From a virus, in the IMG/VR virus record IMGVR_UViG_3300027985_000843, positions 307,740-371,739 of that record: a DNA stretch of 64,000 nucleotides. One strand, 5' to 3'. Below are positions 7,814-16,483 of the stretch, piece after piece; position 1 is the first letter of the stretch, and each line of letters starts with the position of its first letter. The notes below the pieces were generated by a model that saw only the letters and a list, made by a program, of their open reading frames with translations, made no database searches and had not been told where the DNA came from. The position numbers were made by a program, and so were the translations under genes.

Positions 7814-9070
7814 ATGAGTCTCTTCAAGACTGCGGCAGACCTCATCGCAGAAGGCAAGTCATCGGAAGCGTTCGATCTCATCCTCAAGGGCGAGGTCGTC
7901 GAAGACTCCCGGGACTTTATCGCCAACCAGCTGGGACGCGATGTCCCCTGGTGGGACCGAGCAGACATCCAGCCAGCTGGATCTCGGATGAGCACGGAGC
8001 CGGACTCCTGGATCGGTCACTCCCTACTCAAGAAGGCCATCGAGGGCGGCCCGCCTGTCCACAACAGTGAGTGGGCTGGTCAGCTCGTGGTGCCGGGCAA
8101 GCACCTGGTACAGGCGTGCGAGAAGGTGCTCGGCCTCCGACCCGTGTGGGTCCGGGGCAGCTCCATCCTGTTCGCCTCCGAAGAGACCATGCTCAAGATC
8201 TGGTTCACTGGTCGGGATAAGAATGCCTCGGCCGAGATGGTGACCTCGTCGGCGAAGTTGATGAAACACGCCTCCCAGCTCTTCGACAGATGCCTCACTC
8301 ATGAGAGTGCCAAGAAGGGACACGTCTTCACCCTCGTGGCAACCATGCACGGTTACCGTGTCGCTCAACTCGGCACGGCAGGCAATCCTATCGAGCGTGG
8401 GAACTACAGCCCGGAGACCCTCAAGGCGTACGATCACATTGCCCAGGAACTCAACGCGGAGGACCCTGACGGCCGCTTGAGCATCCTCGCGGGTGAGCCC
8501 GGGACCGGAAAGACCTACCTCATCCGAAGCCTTCTCGGAGAGTGTCCCAAGGCCGCCTTCATCGTGGTACCGCCCCAGATGGTCGAGAACCTCGGTTCCC
8601 CCGAGATGCTCCCAGCCCTGGTCAACGCCCGCGACATGATGGACGGCCCCATGGTTCTCATCCTGGAGGACGGCGACTCTTGTCTCGTGGCTCGAAAGAA
8701 GCTTGGGGAGACAGCAGCAGACAAGACAAGCAACATGAACGCCATCAGCTCCCTACTCAACCTCGGGGACGGCATCCTTGGTTCGGTGCTCGACCTGCGC
8801 ATCGTGGCGACCACGAATGCGGAGGAGATCGACCTGGACCCGGCCATCCAACGTCCAGGCCGCTTGAGCATCTACGCCAAGGTCGATGCCCTGCCGCCCA
8901 ACGTCGCGGCCGCCGCCTTGTCCCGCCTCACGGGCCAGAAGGTTGCCTTCGACAAGTCTGCAACCATTGCAGAAGTCTACAAGCGGGCTCGGGAGATGGG
9001 TTGGAAACCGGACACCAAGAAGAAGAAGGCTGAGAAGCAGAAGCAGCTCCGCCTCGACATTCTCACTTGA
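7814..9070 (+). CDS. AAA+ ATPase, 418 aa
   Basis: Residues 215-355 form an AAA+ module. Walker A is GEPGTGKT (227-234), Walker B VLILED (281-286), sensor-1 is in IVATTN (N335), and QRPGR (346-350) resembles the arginine-finger region. The layout resembles the classic AAA clade (ClpX/FtsH/BCS1-type) more than a replication loader. The ~210-residue N-terminal domain is unrecognised and probably binds the substrate. The C-terminus is Lys-rich. A plausible role is remodelling a protein or nucleoprotein complex. A TGTATTCT element lies just upstream. Confidence 0.85.
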   Translation: MSLFKTAADLIAEGKSSEAFDLILKGEVVEDSRDFIANQLGRDVPWWDRADIQPAGSRMSTEPDSWIGHSLLKKAIEGGPPVHNSEWAGQLVVPGKHLVQACEKVLGLRPVWVRGSSILFASEETMLKIWFTGRDKNASAEMVTSSAKLMKHASQLFDRCLTHESAKKGHVFTLVATMHGYRVAQLGTAGNPIERGNYSPETLKAYDHIAQELNAEDPDGRLSILAGEPGTGKTYLIRSLLGECPKAAFIVVPPQMVENLGSPEMLPALVNARDMMDGPMVLILEDGDSCLVARKKLGETAADKTSNMNAISSLLNLGDGILGSVLDLRIVATTNAEEIDLDPAIQRPGRLSIYAKVDALPPNVAAAALSRLTGQKVAFDKSATIAEVYKRAREMGWKPDTKKKKAEKQKQLRLDILT

Positions 9071-9461
9071 TCGATGACTCGGGGAGCTTAGCGACGAGGA
9101 AGCTCCCGCCCCTCTGCCACGCCCGCTTCTCCAATCGGAACTTGAGCCCACGCTTCTTCATCGTGTCGATGACGTCCTTCATCGCAGCGTAGGCTTCCGG
9201 GTTCACGACGTCCGACAGTTTCGCCCCCGCGTCCATCATGTCGCGGGCGGTGTCGATGTCGTACTGGAGGTAATCGGAGGGGTCGATGTTGAAGGCGAAC
9301 ACCCGGGTTTGGGTGTTGAAATACCGGCGGCCCCGAGGGTACTTCTTGTGGGCTGCGTGAGCCCTCGGGCCGAGCCACTTCATGAGCTGGTCGAACTCTC
9401 GATCGGACAGCTCGCGAGCTTCCAGGTACCTGTTGACAACCCTCTCTGTGGACTCACTCAT
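9063..9461 (-). CDS. Hypothetical protein, 132 aa
   Basis: ATG at 9461 with a GAGGG ribosome site. A minus-strand P1 promoter lies about 30 nt further upstream, so this mRNA has a short leader, unlike most P1 genes. Soluble, basic C-terminus. It converges with the AAA+ gene with an 8-nt overlap. Family unknown. Confidence 0.65.
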   Translation of the reverse strand: MSESTERVVNRYLEARELSDREFDQLMKWLGPRAHAAHKKYPRGRRYFNTQTRVFAFNIDPSDYLQYDIDTARDMMDAGAKLSDVVNPEAYAAMKDVIDTMKKRGLKFRLEKRAWQRGGSFLVAKLPESSIK

Positions 9462-9521
9462 GACTACCCTCGCGGACAAGAACTTCTGTTGGTACTACGT
9501 CTCGGCGAGGGTCTGGTTCGG

Positions 9522-9905
9522 CTATTTCTCGTTCCGTACCTCGATGCCGGGTAGGGAGTTCACCCAAGCCTTGAGATCCTTGAGGTCGTCGAAGACCTGG
9601 ATCCCCAGCTTTTTGGCAAGCTCAACCTCTGCCCGCGTGCCCGACGACTTCTCCCAGCCCTTCAGGAGCATGATGGCGTCACATCTGGACATCATTTCCA
9701 GGGTGCCGGCAAGCCAGAAGCTGTCCGGCATCTCCCCGTCGTAGAAGGCTGTATTTGCATGCGGGATAAGTGGCATGACCCCCAACTTCGCCACCTGAAG
9801 CCCTAAGATTCGAGCATTGAAGATGTTACGGGCCACCTTCCAGGGGGTCTTGGCTCTGTAGGGGCCTGCAACGTACACGATTTTCATTCGGTTGATTCGT
9901 TCCAT
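9522..9905 (-). CDS. DUF4406 / nucleoside 2-deoxyribosyltransferase-like protein, 127 aa
   Basis: The sequence starts with a VYVAGPYRA strand-loop, then NxxxA, a PLIPH segment, a D in CDAIMLLKGWEKSSGTRAEVELAKKLG. This pattern is typical of the DUF4406/deoxyribosyltransferase fold (nucleotide-sugar exchange or nucleotide sensing). The catalytic Glu candidate is in RAEVELA. A minus-strand P2 (CGGTGTAGATT) fixes the start. Role could be nucleotide salvage or base modification (inference). Confidence 0.7.
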   Translation of the reverse strand: MERINRMKIVYVAGPYRAKTPWKVARNIFNARILGLQVAKLGVMPLIPHANTAFYDGEMPDSFWLAGTLEMMSRCDAIMLLKGWEKSSGTRAEVELAKKLGIQVFDDLKDLKAWVNSLPGIEVRNEK

Positions 9906-9941
9906 GTCCAGAATCTACACCGATTCGGTGTATGACTCAGC

Positions 9942-10508
9942 ATGACCACCGGAGAACCCTACCGGGACCCACCTCTCAGTGGGACAACGACACAGCAAGA
10001 ATTCGAAGTGTTCATGCGGGATCAGGAGATCGACTGCATCGCTCGATACCAGCTCTGTCGAAAGACAGCCGCCTATTGGAAGGACTACTCCCAAAAAGGC
10101 CGCGACCGATCGTTTTTCTATGCCGCCCTCGCCATTGTCGCGACCCCTCTCATCATCTTGGGCACGGCCTATCAGTACGGCGACAACAGGCTGTTCGAGG
10201 GTATCCTAACCCTCGTCCTCTTGGCTCTCGGCGCATTCATCCTTGCACAGATCATCGCCTACTACCGCTACTGGATGCACCGGGATGCGCACGCGGACCA
10301 CACCGTGAGGGCGGCCAAGTACAAATGCCTGGCAAGTACGGCGGCCTTTCAACTGGGCTTCGTCAATCACAGGATGTCCGACAGTGATCGAGAAGATGAG
10401 GTGATCTCCTTCCTCAAGGACAAGGAAGCTCTCGATCGTGACTGCAACCCGAGCCTCGCAACTCTGGTAGACGAAAAGAACAGCGTACTGCGACTGCTTA
10501 CCAAGTAA
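9942..10508 (+). CDS. Two-TM membrane protein, SLATT-like architecture, 188 aa
   Basis: P2 promoter (CGGTGTATGAC) gives ATG 9942. An N-terminal helical region is followed by two close transmembrane segments (about residues 57-76 and 85-105) and a C-terminal cytoplasmic helical region. This resembles the SLATT/DUF4231 two-TM effectors found beside nucleotide-sensing defence proteins. The assignment rests on architecture only; a structural or exclusion-type phage membrane protein is the alternative. Confidence 0.6.
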   Translation: MTTGEPYRDPPLSGTTTQQEFEVFMRDQEIDCIARYQLCRKTAAYWKDYSQKGRDRSFFYAALAIVATPLIILGTAYQYGDNRLFEGILTLVLLALGAFILAQIIAYYRYWMHRDAHADHTVRAAKYKCLASTAAFQLGFVNHRMSDSDREDEVISFLKDKEALDRDCNPSLATLVDEKNSVLRLLTK

Positions 10509-10525
10509 CCGGTGTAGGTAGGAAC

Positions 10526-10852
10526 ATGGTAGACGACAAGGAAATGGACGAACCGACGGCGACCTTCGTCGCCTCTCCTGAGTGTGTGAGCGAGGCCCTG
10601 GAGACGTTCAAGACAGGGCGTAAGCCGGACTTCACGGTCACAAGGGCGTACCTGTCCGAGGCTTGGAACCACGAGAAATCCAAGGGCTTCGAGATCTCGT
10701 GGGAGACAGTGAGTGCCGGGTTCGGGTCAATCACGGTTGCCGTCGACCAAGAGACCGGGAAAGTTCGGTGCGACACGGAGTCCATGAGCAAGCGCTTCGT
10801 CAAGGAAGTGTTCGCCAAGTTCGTGGACGACCTGCCGGAGAGTACCACGTGA
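10526..10852 (+). CDS. Hypothetical protein, 108 aa
   Basis: P2-type element (CCGGTGTAGGTA) directly precedes ATG 10526. Acidic soluble protein with a Val/Thr-rich middle. No motif recognised. Stop overlaps the next start as GTGA. Confidence 0.65.
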   Translation: MVDDKEMDEPTATFVASPECVSEALETFKTGRKPDFTVTRAYLSEAWNHEKSKGFEISWETVSAGFGSITVAVDQETGKVRCDTESMSKRFVKEVFAKFVDDLPESTT

Positions 10853-11133
10853 AGCTCACGGACCTGCAACTCCTGAGGATCTTGCTGAGCATGCCGCCCG
10901 GCAAGCTCAAGAACAGAAGCGCCTTCCAAGCGATGTACGACAGCCTTGCCACGGGCGAGATCGTATCGCTGTTCCCCAAACAGCGGGCATGGGCAGAGCG
11001 TGTCTACAAGGAAAACAACCTCGATAAGCGGCCTCTTACCTTCCGACAGAAGGTCGAAGTCCAGGACAAGAACAAGGGCTCGGGCAAGATCCTAGACTTC
11101 GGCCCGCTCCCCATGAAACCCCCAGGGAAGTAG
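10849..11133 (+). CDS. Hypothetical basic protein, 94 aa
   Basis: GTG start overlapping the upstream stop (GTGA). Lys/Arg-rich helical protein with a C-terminal PLPMKPPGK tail. Translation is probably coupled to the upstream gene. Function unknown. Confidence 0.65.
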   Translation: MKLTDLQLLRILLSMPPGKLKNRSAFQAMYDSLATGEIVSLFPKQRAWAERVYKENNLDKRPLTFRQKVEVQDKNKGSGKILDFGPLPMKPPGK

Positions 11134-11136
11134 ACC

Positions 11137-11766
11137 ATGGCAAGTAAATACGTGAGCAAGTGGATCTGGAGAAGCTCAAATACGCATCCGGTCGAACGCC
11201 GGAACGTCATCATTGCGGACAACAAAGCCTACGTCCAGCCGAACAAGCATGACGCGAAGAAGGCCGAGATCGTCGACATGGTCCGGGTCTTCGACACCAA
11301 GGAAGAGGCCATCGCGGCCGCCGCGCTCGGGGGTCGCGTCGTCTGGACCTTCACGGACACCGGACCCCGTTGGGGTAGGCCCGAGGTGGACAAGATCGAA
11401 GTCTTCCGAGTGAAGATCTCCGAACTGCTCTACTCCTACGGAAACGTGTCTGCCGTCCGCATCGACGCCAAAGGCAACCGTCTGGGTGATGGGTTCATGA
11501 TTCCCCGGGAGCGTTGTTTCGGCACGGAAGCTGCGGCCCGCAAGGCCCTGGCCGAGAAGCTTTCCGAGTGGCGGCAGGACTTCGAGAAGGAACTGAGGAA
11601 CATCACGGCTCACGTGGAACTCGTGCGTAATGCGGTGAAGGCCGTCGAGCGTGCAGGCACCAAGGTTCCTGAGTACAAGTCGCTCCTCCGTCGGCAGAAG
11701 GACCGCCGGAACCGCGAACAAAAGAAGCGCGAAGCCCGACGAGCGGAACTTCGAAAGCACAGCTAG
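11137..11766 (+). CDS. Hypothetical protein with basic coiled-coil C-terminus, 209 aa
   Basis: Starts 3 nt after the previous stop. The N-terminal ~110 residues look like an alpha/beta domain. Residues ~135-209 form a long, very basic helix (LLRRQKDRRNREQKKREARRAEL), suggesting RNA or DNA binding. Family not recognised. Confidence 0.7.
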   Translation: MASKYVSKWIWRSSNTHPVERRNVIIADNKAYVQPNKHDAKKAEIVDMVRVFDTKEEAIAAAALGGRVVWTFTDTGPRWGRPEVDKIEVFRVKISELLYSYGNVSAVRIDAKGNRLGDGFMIPRERCFGTEAAARKALAEKLSEWRQDFEKELRNITAHVELVRNAVKAVERAGTKVPEYKSLLRRQKDRRNREQKKREARRAELRKHS

Positions 11767-11776
11767 CCTTCTGAGC

Positions 11777-12187
11777 ATGCCACTTCAGGTCTGGACTGCT
11801 CGCATTTCGTGTCGAGACCCTGACTCGCTCAACATCACGCGCAAGTCAGGGAATGCAGTCTTTGCACCCTCGTGGGCCCTCTTGGGGCCGGCCCTCGCCC
11901 GTCGCCGCGAAGGGGCAGCACTCACCGACGACGAGTGGAAGCTCGCCTACGCCGCACCCTACCTCCAGGAAATGACACGGAGCCACAAGATCCACCGCTC
12001 CGTGTGGGATCACCTACTCAAGCAGGACCGAGTAGTTCTCACCTGCTACTGCACCAACCCCAAGCGTTGTCATCGTACCCTTCTCGGGCTCTTCCTCCAA
12101 CAGAGGTTGGGGGCCGTGTTCCATGGTGAACTCGACCCTGATGCGGAGTTGCGAGACGTGTTCGACGCAATGCAGAAACTCGAATGA
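11777..12187 (+). CDS. DUF488-like protein, 136 aa
   Basis: The diagnostic stretch is VVLTCYCTNPKRCHR (about residues 89-103): the Cys-containing strand and CHR motif seen at the C-terminal end of DUF488 proteins. Biochemistry of the family is unclear. Start at ATG 11777 avoids overlap with the upstream gene. Overlaps the next gene by ATGA. Confidence 0.65.
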   Translation: MPLQVWTARISCRDPDSLNITRKSGNAVFAPSWALLGPALARRREGAALTDDEWKLAYAAPYLQEMTRSHKIHRSVWDHLLKQDRVVLTCYCTNPKRCHRTLLGLFLQQRLGAVFHGELDPDAELRDVFDAMQKLE

Positions 12188-12735
12188 GGTTTACCGTGTT
12201 CCGACATCCGATCGATAGAGTGTTCGAAATCCCCGCACCCCTCACCCAAGAGCAGATAGAGAGGCAAACAGAGATCTACCAGATCTTTCTCCGGTTCGCA
12301 TCACTGCTGGACGCGACGATCTTCCACAACGAAGACAGCGACGCGTGTTTCGAGCTTCTTCGCCAAGCCAGAGACAAGGCTCTGTCCGCGTCCCGACTGA
12401 ATCGAAGCACCGTCACTATGGACGTGGTGTCGAGGCTCTTCTGGCATGTCGAGAAACAGGATCTTCTCGTCGGCCGAGTCTACTTTAATGCCATCGACTA
12501 CGCGGACGTGCGGAAGTTCGGCAGAGGCCAGCTGGATATCGAAAACAGAGCCGTGATGCTGAGGAAAGGTATTCAGGGTACGCTGTTCGGAGCCCAGGTC
12601 CGGACCAGCCGACGCATTCCCCCTGGTTACGCCCTTCTTGTGCCCATGGATGATCGGGAAGAGAGCTTCGAGAAGGACCCCGACTTCGATTCAGAGAAGG
12701 GGCCCGAAGAGAAGGATCTAATTCAGATCAGATAA
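12184..12735 (+). CDS. Hypothetical protein, 183 aa
   Basis: Coupled to the upstream gene by ATGA. The central sequence (VYFNAIDYADVRKFGRGQLDIENRAVMLRKGIQGTLFG, given here only as a location, residues ~99-136) is followed by VRTSRRIPPGYALLVP, which looks like a compact beta domain. The C-terminus is acidic. No confident family. Confidence 0.65.
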   Translation: MRFTVFRHPIDRVFEIPAPLTQEQIERQTEIYQIFLRFASLLDATIFHNEDSDACFELLRQARDKALSASRLNRSTVTMDVVSRLFWHVEKQDLLVGRVYFNAIDYADVRKFGRGQLDIENRAVMLRKGIQGTLFGAQVRTSRRIPPGYALLVPMDDREESFEKDPDFDSEKGPEEKDLIQIR

Positions 12736-12783
12736 CTCCGAACTCCACCTGGTCGGGGACGTAATAGGACAAAGGAACCGAGC

Positions 12784-13497
12784 ATGAGCCGCAACCGAAA
12801 GAAGCCGTCCCTGGGGGCGGCAATGATCATCTACCTCATCAGCTTCCTGATCTCAGGCAGTGTCATTGCCCTCACGCACTGGGTGAGTCCCGGACTCATC
12901 CCCCTGACCACGAGCGACATCTGGAGCTATCACAATACCGGCTTCGGAGAATGGATGCTCACGGCCTTGCCCCTTCTCGGGTGGGGGTTCGGGGCCTCGC
13001 TCATTTCTGGCCTGATCAACGGGTCCGACCCCTATGTGAGCGGCGGTGAGATCCTCGTGAAGGGGGCTACTATCAGTGCCTTCGCTGGAATCTTCGAGGA
13101 GTTGGCTCACCGGTGGCTTTCGTTCCTCGGGGCCTTTGGTGTTCTTGCCGTCACGAACTACCTTCTGGGAGGCTTCGTGTTCGGGACAGGTCTGCCTGAG
13201 TGGCTTCACAACAATGTGTGGGGCCATCTCGCGGACTGGACCACCTTCGGGATGCTGCACGACTGGATCTATCATCCGGGCGGGTGGCTCGTAGGCGCAG
13301 CCATGCTCTACAGCAACGCCGTCTTCCGCGACGGTCACAAGTATCAGGGGTGGTTCGGCTACATCAACTCGTGGTTTATCGGGATGTACCTGTTTTACAT
13401 CATGTTTCACCACGGGCTCCTAGCCGCCATTCTCGTGCACTTTGCCTACGACATGGTCATTTTCACGGTGCGTGCGCTTTTAGCCGGCCGATCTTAA
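12784..13497 (+). CDS. CPBP-family intramembrane metalloprotease-like protein, 237 aa
   Basis: Multi-pass membrane protein with the three CPBP (CAAX/ABI) motifs. These are EExxxR at E105-E106-R110, FxxxH ending at H159, and HxxxD at H219. The family cleaves membrane substrates, and some bacterial members protect against bacteriocins or phage. A P1-like promoter with CGTAATA lies 18 nt upstream and leaves a short leader containing AAAGGAA. This is therefore one of the few P1 genes with a ribosome site. Confidence 0.8.
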   Translation: MSRNRKKPSLGAAMIIYLISFLISGSVIALTHWVSPGLIPLTTSDIWSYHNTGFGEWMLTALPLLGWGFGASLISGLINGSDPYVSGGEILVKGATISAFAGIFEELAHRWLSFLGAFGVLAVTNYLLGGFVFGTGLPEWLHNNVWGHLADWTTFGMLHDWIYHPGGWLVGAAMLYSNAVFRDGHKYQGWFGYINSWFIGMYLFYIMFHHGLLAAILVHFAYDMVIFTVRALLAGRS

Positions 13498-13718
13498 CGC
13501 CTGCGCAGTCGCTCTCGGCGGCCGCCTGCGGGGCGCTTCTTTCGCTTTTGCGGGTGTTCCTTGTACCATCGGCCGATGGCACTGGCGAGGCAATGCCTTT
13601 CGTCCGGCAGGCCGGCCCACGTCGACGTACGAATGCCCAACGACTTCGCCAGTCGGCGAAGGTTCTCGACACGGGCATCCATCAGAGTGTCGTAAGGTAT
13701 GGCGGGGCTAGGTTTCAT
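13494..13718 (-). CDS. Hypothetical basic protein, 74 aa
   Basis: Start overlaps the end of the upstream minus-strand gene (ATG at 13718 inside its last codons), suggesting coupled translation. Arg/Lys-rich C-terminal half, probably nucleic-acid binding. No family. Confidence 0.6.
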   Translation of the reverse strand: MKPSPAIPYDTLMDARVENLRRLAKSLGIRTSTWAGLPDERHCLASAIGRWYKEHPQKRKKRPAGGRRERLRRR

Positions 13719-14403
13719 CCTTGAGGCGTTTGATCATGGCCGGAACGCCGGAAAAGTCAATGCGGCTGAACTTGATGTAGTCGTGCCGCTCTACCTTCAC
13801 GCACTGGTCCCCCATCAGCTTGTTCCAGGTTTCCACGCATTGTTCGAACTCTTCGACCATCGCGTGACCCAGCACCTTGAGGACCTGTTCCTTCTGCGAG
13901 GCGACTTCCTTCTCGGCTGATTCTGTGTTCAGACCGCCGAGGATCATGACGCGGATGTGGTTCTTCGTGTTGTGCCACAAGGAATCCGCGAAGCTCTTCA
14001 GCTCGGTCTCGATCAGGATGGATGCCGCTGACTCGTACGCTTTTCGCTTCGTCAGATAAGGCCCCTGGAGGCCGCCGGCATTCACGAACCATGGACCGAG
14101 ATCTTCCTTCGTCTTGTGACCTCGGAACTCCTCCCACGGGCCCAGACAGCCACAGACCTTGCACTTGTTGTGCAGTGTGCTGCGTTCCCCCACGAACACG
14201 ACATCCTCGCTTCCGCAGGTTGGGCAGCCATAGGGGAGCGCCGCCTCCTCACTGAACTCGGGTTCGGGGTCGGGCCCGCAGTCCTCACAGGGATAGCTCT
14301 GCTGGATCTGCTGAGTCTGCACAGGACAGTCTTCGTGCCCGTACTTGCACCCGTGAATCGCACAGCAGTGCCCTTGGTGAACGAGAGGGTTGGAGTTGGT
14401 CAT
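13708..14403 (-). CDS. Zinc-ribbon protein, 231 aa
   Basis: The N-terminal third contains many Cys pairs: CCAIHGCKYGHEDC, CEDC, then CPTCGSEDV...CKVCG at about residues 60-85. This is a likely zinc ribbon. The rest is helical, with a C-terminal domain ending in MIKRLKDET. Probably binds nucleic acid or protein. Start overlaps the previous stop (TGATG). Confidence 0.7.
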   Translation of the reverse strand: MTNSNPLVHQGHCCAIHGCKYGHEDCPVQTQQIQQSYPCEDCGPDPEPEFSEEAALPYGCPTCGSEDVVFVGERSTLHNKCKVCGCLGPWEEFRGHKTKEDLGPWFVNAGGLQGPYLTKRKAYESAASILIETELKSFADSLWHNTKNHIRVMILGGLNTESAEKEVASQKEQVLKVLGHAMVEEFEQCVETWNKLMGDQCVKVERHDYIKFSRIDFSGVPAMIKRLKDET

Positions 14404-14741
14404 CACACGCTCTTCCGGATGAAGGCAACGGGACCTTCCCCGCCACAGTGGGTGAACTGAGCGACCTTGCCGTCGTGAAGCTTGACGTCGTCGAAGCAGG
14501 TGAAGCCCCCGTCGGCCCCGTCTTCGTTGCCGTCATCGTAGGGCTTGCCGTCCTTCATCTTGAAGCCGTAGCTTAGGAAGAACTTGTGGACAGCCATCAC
14601 GGCTTCCCTGTAGGTAGGGCGGGAAGCGATGGTGCCGTCCGCTGAATGGTCGTGCTTCATGACCGCAACGAAAGGCTTGGTCAGAGGAGTCTTTTCCATG
14701 CCCTCGCCGGACGCGACTATGACGGGTTTTTTCTTTGCCAT
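14403..14741 (-). CDS. Hypothetical protein, 112 aa
   Basis: Minus-strand P2 (CGGTGTATGGT, 7 nt, ATG) fixes the start at 14741. It is the left half of a divergent P2 pair. The Gly/Asp-rich central part (DDGNEDGADGG) may bind metal. First gene of a three-gene minus-strand operon with overlapping starts. Confidence 0.7.
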   Translation of the reverse strand: MAKKKPVIVASGEGMEKTPLTKPFVAVMKHDHSADGTIASRPTYREAVMAVHKFFLSYGFKMKDGKPYDDGNEDGADGGFTCFDDVKLHDGKVAQFTHCGGEGPVAFIRKSV

Positions 14742-14774
14742 GCTCTCCACCATACACCGGTGTATGGTCGTTCC
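14742..14774. promoter_or_regulatory. Divergent P2 promoter pair
   Basis: The palindrome ATACACCGGTGTAT gives identical -10 TATGGT hexamers on both strands, each 6-7 nt from a leaderless ATG (14741 minus, 14775 plus). It is the most symmetrical copy in the window. Confidence 0.75.
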
Positions 14775-15332
14775 ATGAACACCGCAACGCCTTACAACGT
14801 CCTGTACTACGGTCAGTGGGGGCAGCCCGGGCACTACCTACTCGACGAATACGGCAGGACCGTCCGTATGGCTGTTCAGAAGAGCCTGCTGCCCTGGACA
14901 GAAGGGCAATACTACAGCCTACCGCCGGGCTTTCGTAGGAGTGGGTACGACATCATCGAAGCTCCACAAGGCCACGCATCCCTGCATCGCAAGGGTGGCT
15001 GGACGGCCCTAGCCTTCTGGGATCGCTCGGGCGACCATCGGGGGAATTCGATGAGCTGCTTCTTCGTCCGGGGCGAGCACACCTTCGACGAAGTGGTCCA
15101 GATCACGAAGGAGCGGCTCCCTTCCCTTTGGAAGCGGTTCCCTTTCGAGGTCATCTGCAAGGAGGACCAGGGCATCCTCAACCCCGACCACCTGTCCTTG
15201 GAGGAGAAGGCTGCCGACTATGCTCGGGTCACCGACATGCTCAGGCAAGTCATCGAAGATCGAGACAAATGGCGGCAGCGGGCCAAGGATCTTGAGGCTG
15301 ACCTCAAGCATGCAGAAAAATGCCGAACTTGA
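14775..15332 (+). CDS. Hypothetical protein, 185 aa
   Basis: P2 promoter, leaderless ATG at 14775. The N-terminal ~140 residues are aromatic-rich and globular. The last 40 residues form a charged coiled-coil (ARVTDMLRQVIEDRDKWRQRAKDLE). Function unknown. Confidence 0.7.
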   Translation: MNTATPYNVLYYGQWGQPGHYLLDEYGRTVRMAVQKSLLPWTEGQYYSLPPGFRRSGYDIIEAPQGHASLHRKGGWTALAFWDRSGDHRGNSMSCFFVRGEHTFDEVVQITKERLPSLWKRFPFEVICKEDQGILNPDHLSLEEKAADYARVTDMLRQVIEDRDKWRQRAKDLEADLKHAEKCRT

Positions 15333-15356
15333 TCAGTCGGCAGGCGTAGTACGGGC

Positions 15357-15707
15357 ATGAAGACCCTGACCACCGAAGACCTCGCCAACTGGGAAGCCGT
15401 CTCCGCCGTCGCTTGGAAAGAATGCGACGACCGAAAGCTCACGAAGGTCGAGAAGATCGCCGTGACTATCAAGGCTCTCCGTGATGACCCCGACGCCTTC
15501 CGCGTCAGAGAGCTTCTCGTCCCCATGTCCCAGCGAGAAGTCTGTGCTGTCCTTCGGACCCACATGGTCCTCATCAACTCGGTGCTCGGGACCACCTACC
15601 GCTACGTGGGGGCGAGCTACGCCCCCTCCGGGCGGGGAGCCTTCGGTCGGCTCGGGGGCGGCCATCGGGGTCACTACAGCGAGCCGTGCCTGCTCAGCTA
15701 CACGTGA
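15357..15707 (+). CDS. Paralog family A protein, 116 aa
   Basis: P1 promoter at 15323-15351 lies partly inside the previous gene; leaderless ATG at 15357. It is helical and ends in a conserved tail (SGRGAFGRLGGGHRGHYSEP). It is paralogous to the protein at 21362-21733, which has the same tail and the same P1 arrangement. Function unknown. Confidence 0.75.
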   Translation: MKTLTTEDLANWEAVSAVAWKECDDRKLTKVEKIAVTIKALRDDPDAFRVRELLVPMSQREVCAVLRTHMVLINSVLGTTYRYVGASYAPSGRGAFGRLGGGHRGHYSEPCLLSYT

Positions 15708-15714
15708 GGTGTCT

Positions 15715-15936
15715 GTGAAGATCGAACTCAGTGTCAAGAACGTGCAAGTCCTCGTCAACCTCCCCGGAACGGACGAGGTGCACATCAATCTGAGCGGCCC
15801 CAGCCCCTTCCCTGCCATGGGATACGATGGCGTGGCAACGATCAAGACCCAGAAGGGCGAAGGAGTTCGGTGGTGCCGGGAAGTCCTCGGGGTCGAGCCC
15901 TCGGTGGTCGACTGCAACCCGGGCATCGTGAGTTGA
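15715..15936 (+). CDS. Hypothetical protein, 73 aa
   Basis: GTG at 15715 with GAGG just upstream. Beta-strand rich sequence (VKIELSVKNVQVLVNLPGTD...). Probably cotranscribed with the preceding paralog A gene. No family. Confidence 0.6.
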   Translation: MKIELSVKNVQVLVNLPGTDEVHINLSGPSPFPAMGYDGVATIKTQKGEGVRWCREVLGVEPSVVDCNPGIVS

Positions 15937-16012
15937 CTTTCCCGACAACCCCAGTACAATCACCACAACTGCTGACGGTGGATGGCCGTGGCCCCAACTG
16001 TGGGAGATCCCC

Positions 16013-16426
16013 ATGCAAAACATCCGCGTCAAACGCTTCAATAATGGCCCTTCTGAGTACAACGTCCACGTCCTGACGGGTGGGGTGGTCGAGCCAGAGG
16101 ACCGGTCGTGGCTTCTTTTCATCCACGAGGATGGCAGTCCGCCCACCTTGTGGCTCCGCACGAAGGTCGAGATGTGCCCCAACCACGTAGAAGACACCTA
16201 CGTGATGGCAACCGCCGTGCTGAACGATGAGGGGCAGGAAGTCACCCCCGCCAGCCTCTACCGGGTTGGGCTCCGCGTCCTCGGAACCAGTCTGTCCGCT
16301 GAGACACGCAACTGGTTGGAAGGTGAAACACCAGATGAGTCCCTCTTGGAGTTGCGGGAAGCTGCCCGAAAAATGGCCTCCCTGAACTTCGGCGGCACCA
16401 ATACCAAGGTCATGCTCGACACCTAA
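16013..16426 (+). CDS. Hypothetical protein, 137 aa
   Basis: ATG at 16013 with GGGAG 7 nt upstream. This gene uses an ordinary ribosome site, with a possible promoter near AGTACAAT at about 15950. Soluble protein with an N-terminal beta region and helical C-terminus. No family. Confidence 0.65.
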   Translation: MQNIRVKRFNNGPSEYNVHVLTGGVVEPEDRSWLLFIHEDGSPPTLWLRTKVEMCPNHVEDTYVMATAVLNDEGQEVTPASLYRVGLRVLGTSLSAETRNWLEGETPDESLLELREAARKMASLNFGGTNTKVMLDT

Positions 16427-16483
16427 TCGGTGTATCTACGTCGAAAGCTCCGAACTCTTTCGAAGCTCTGACGTAGTACGGAC

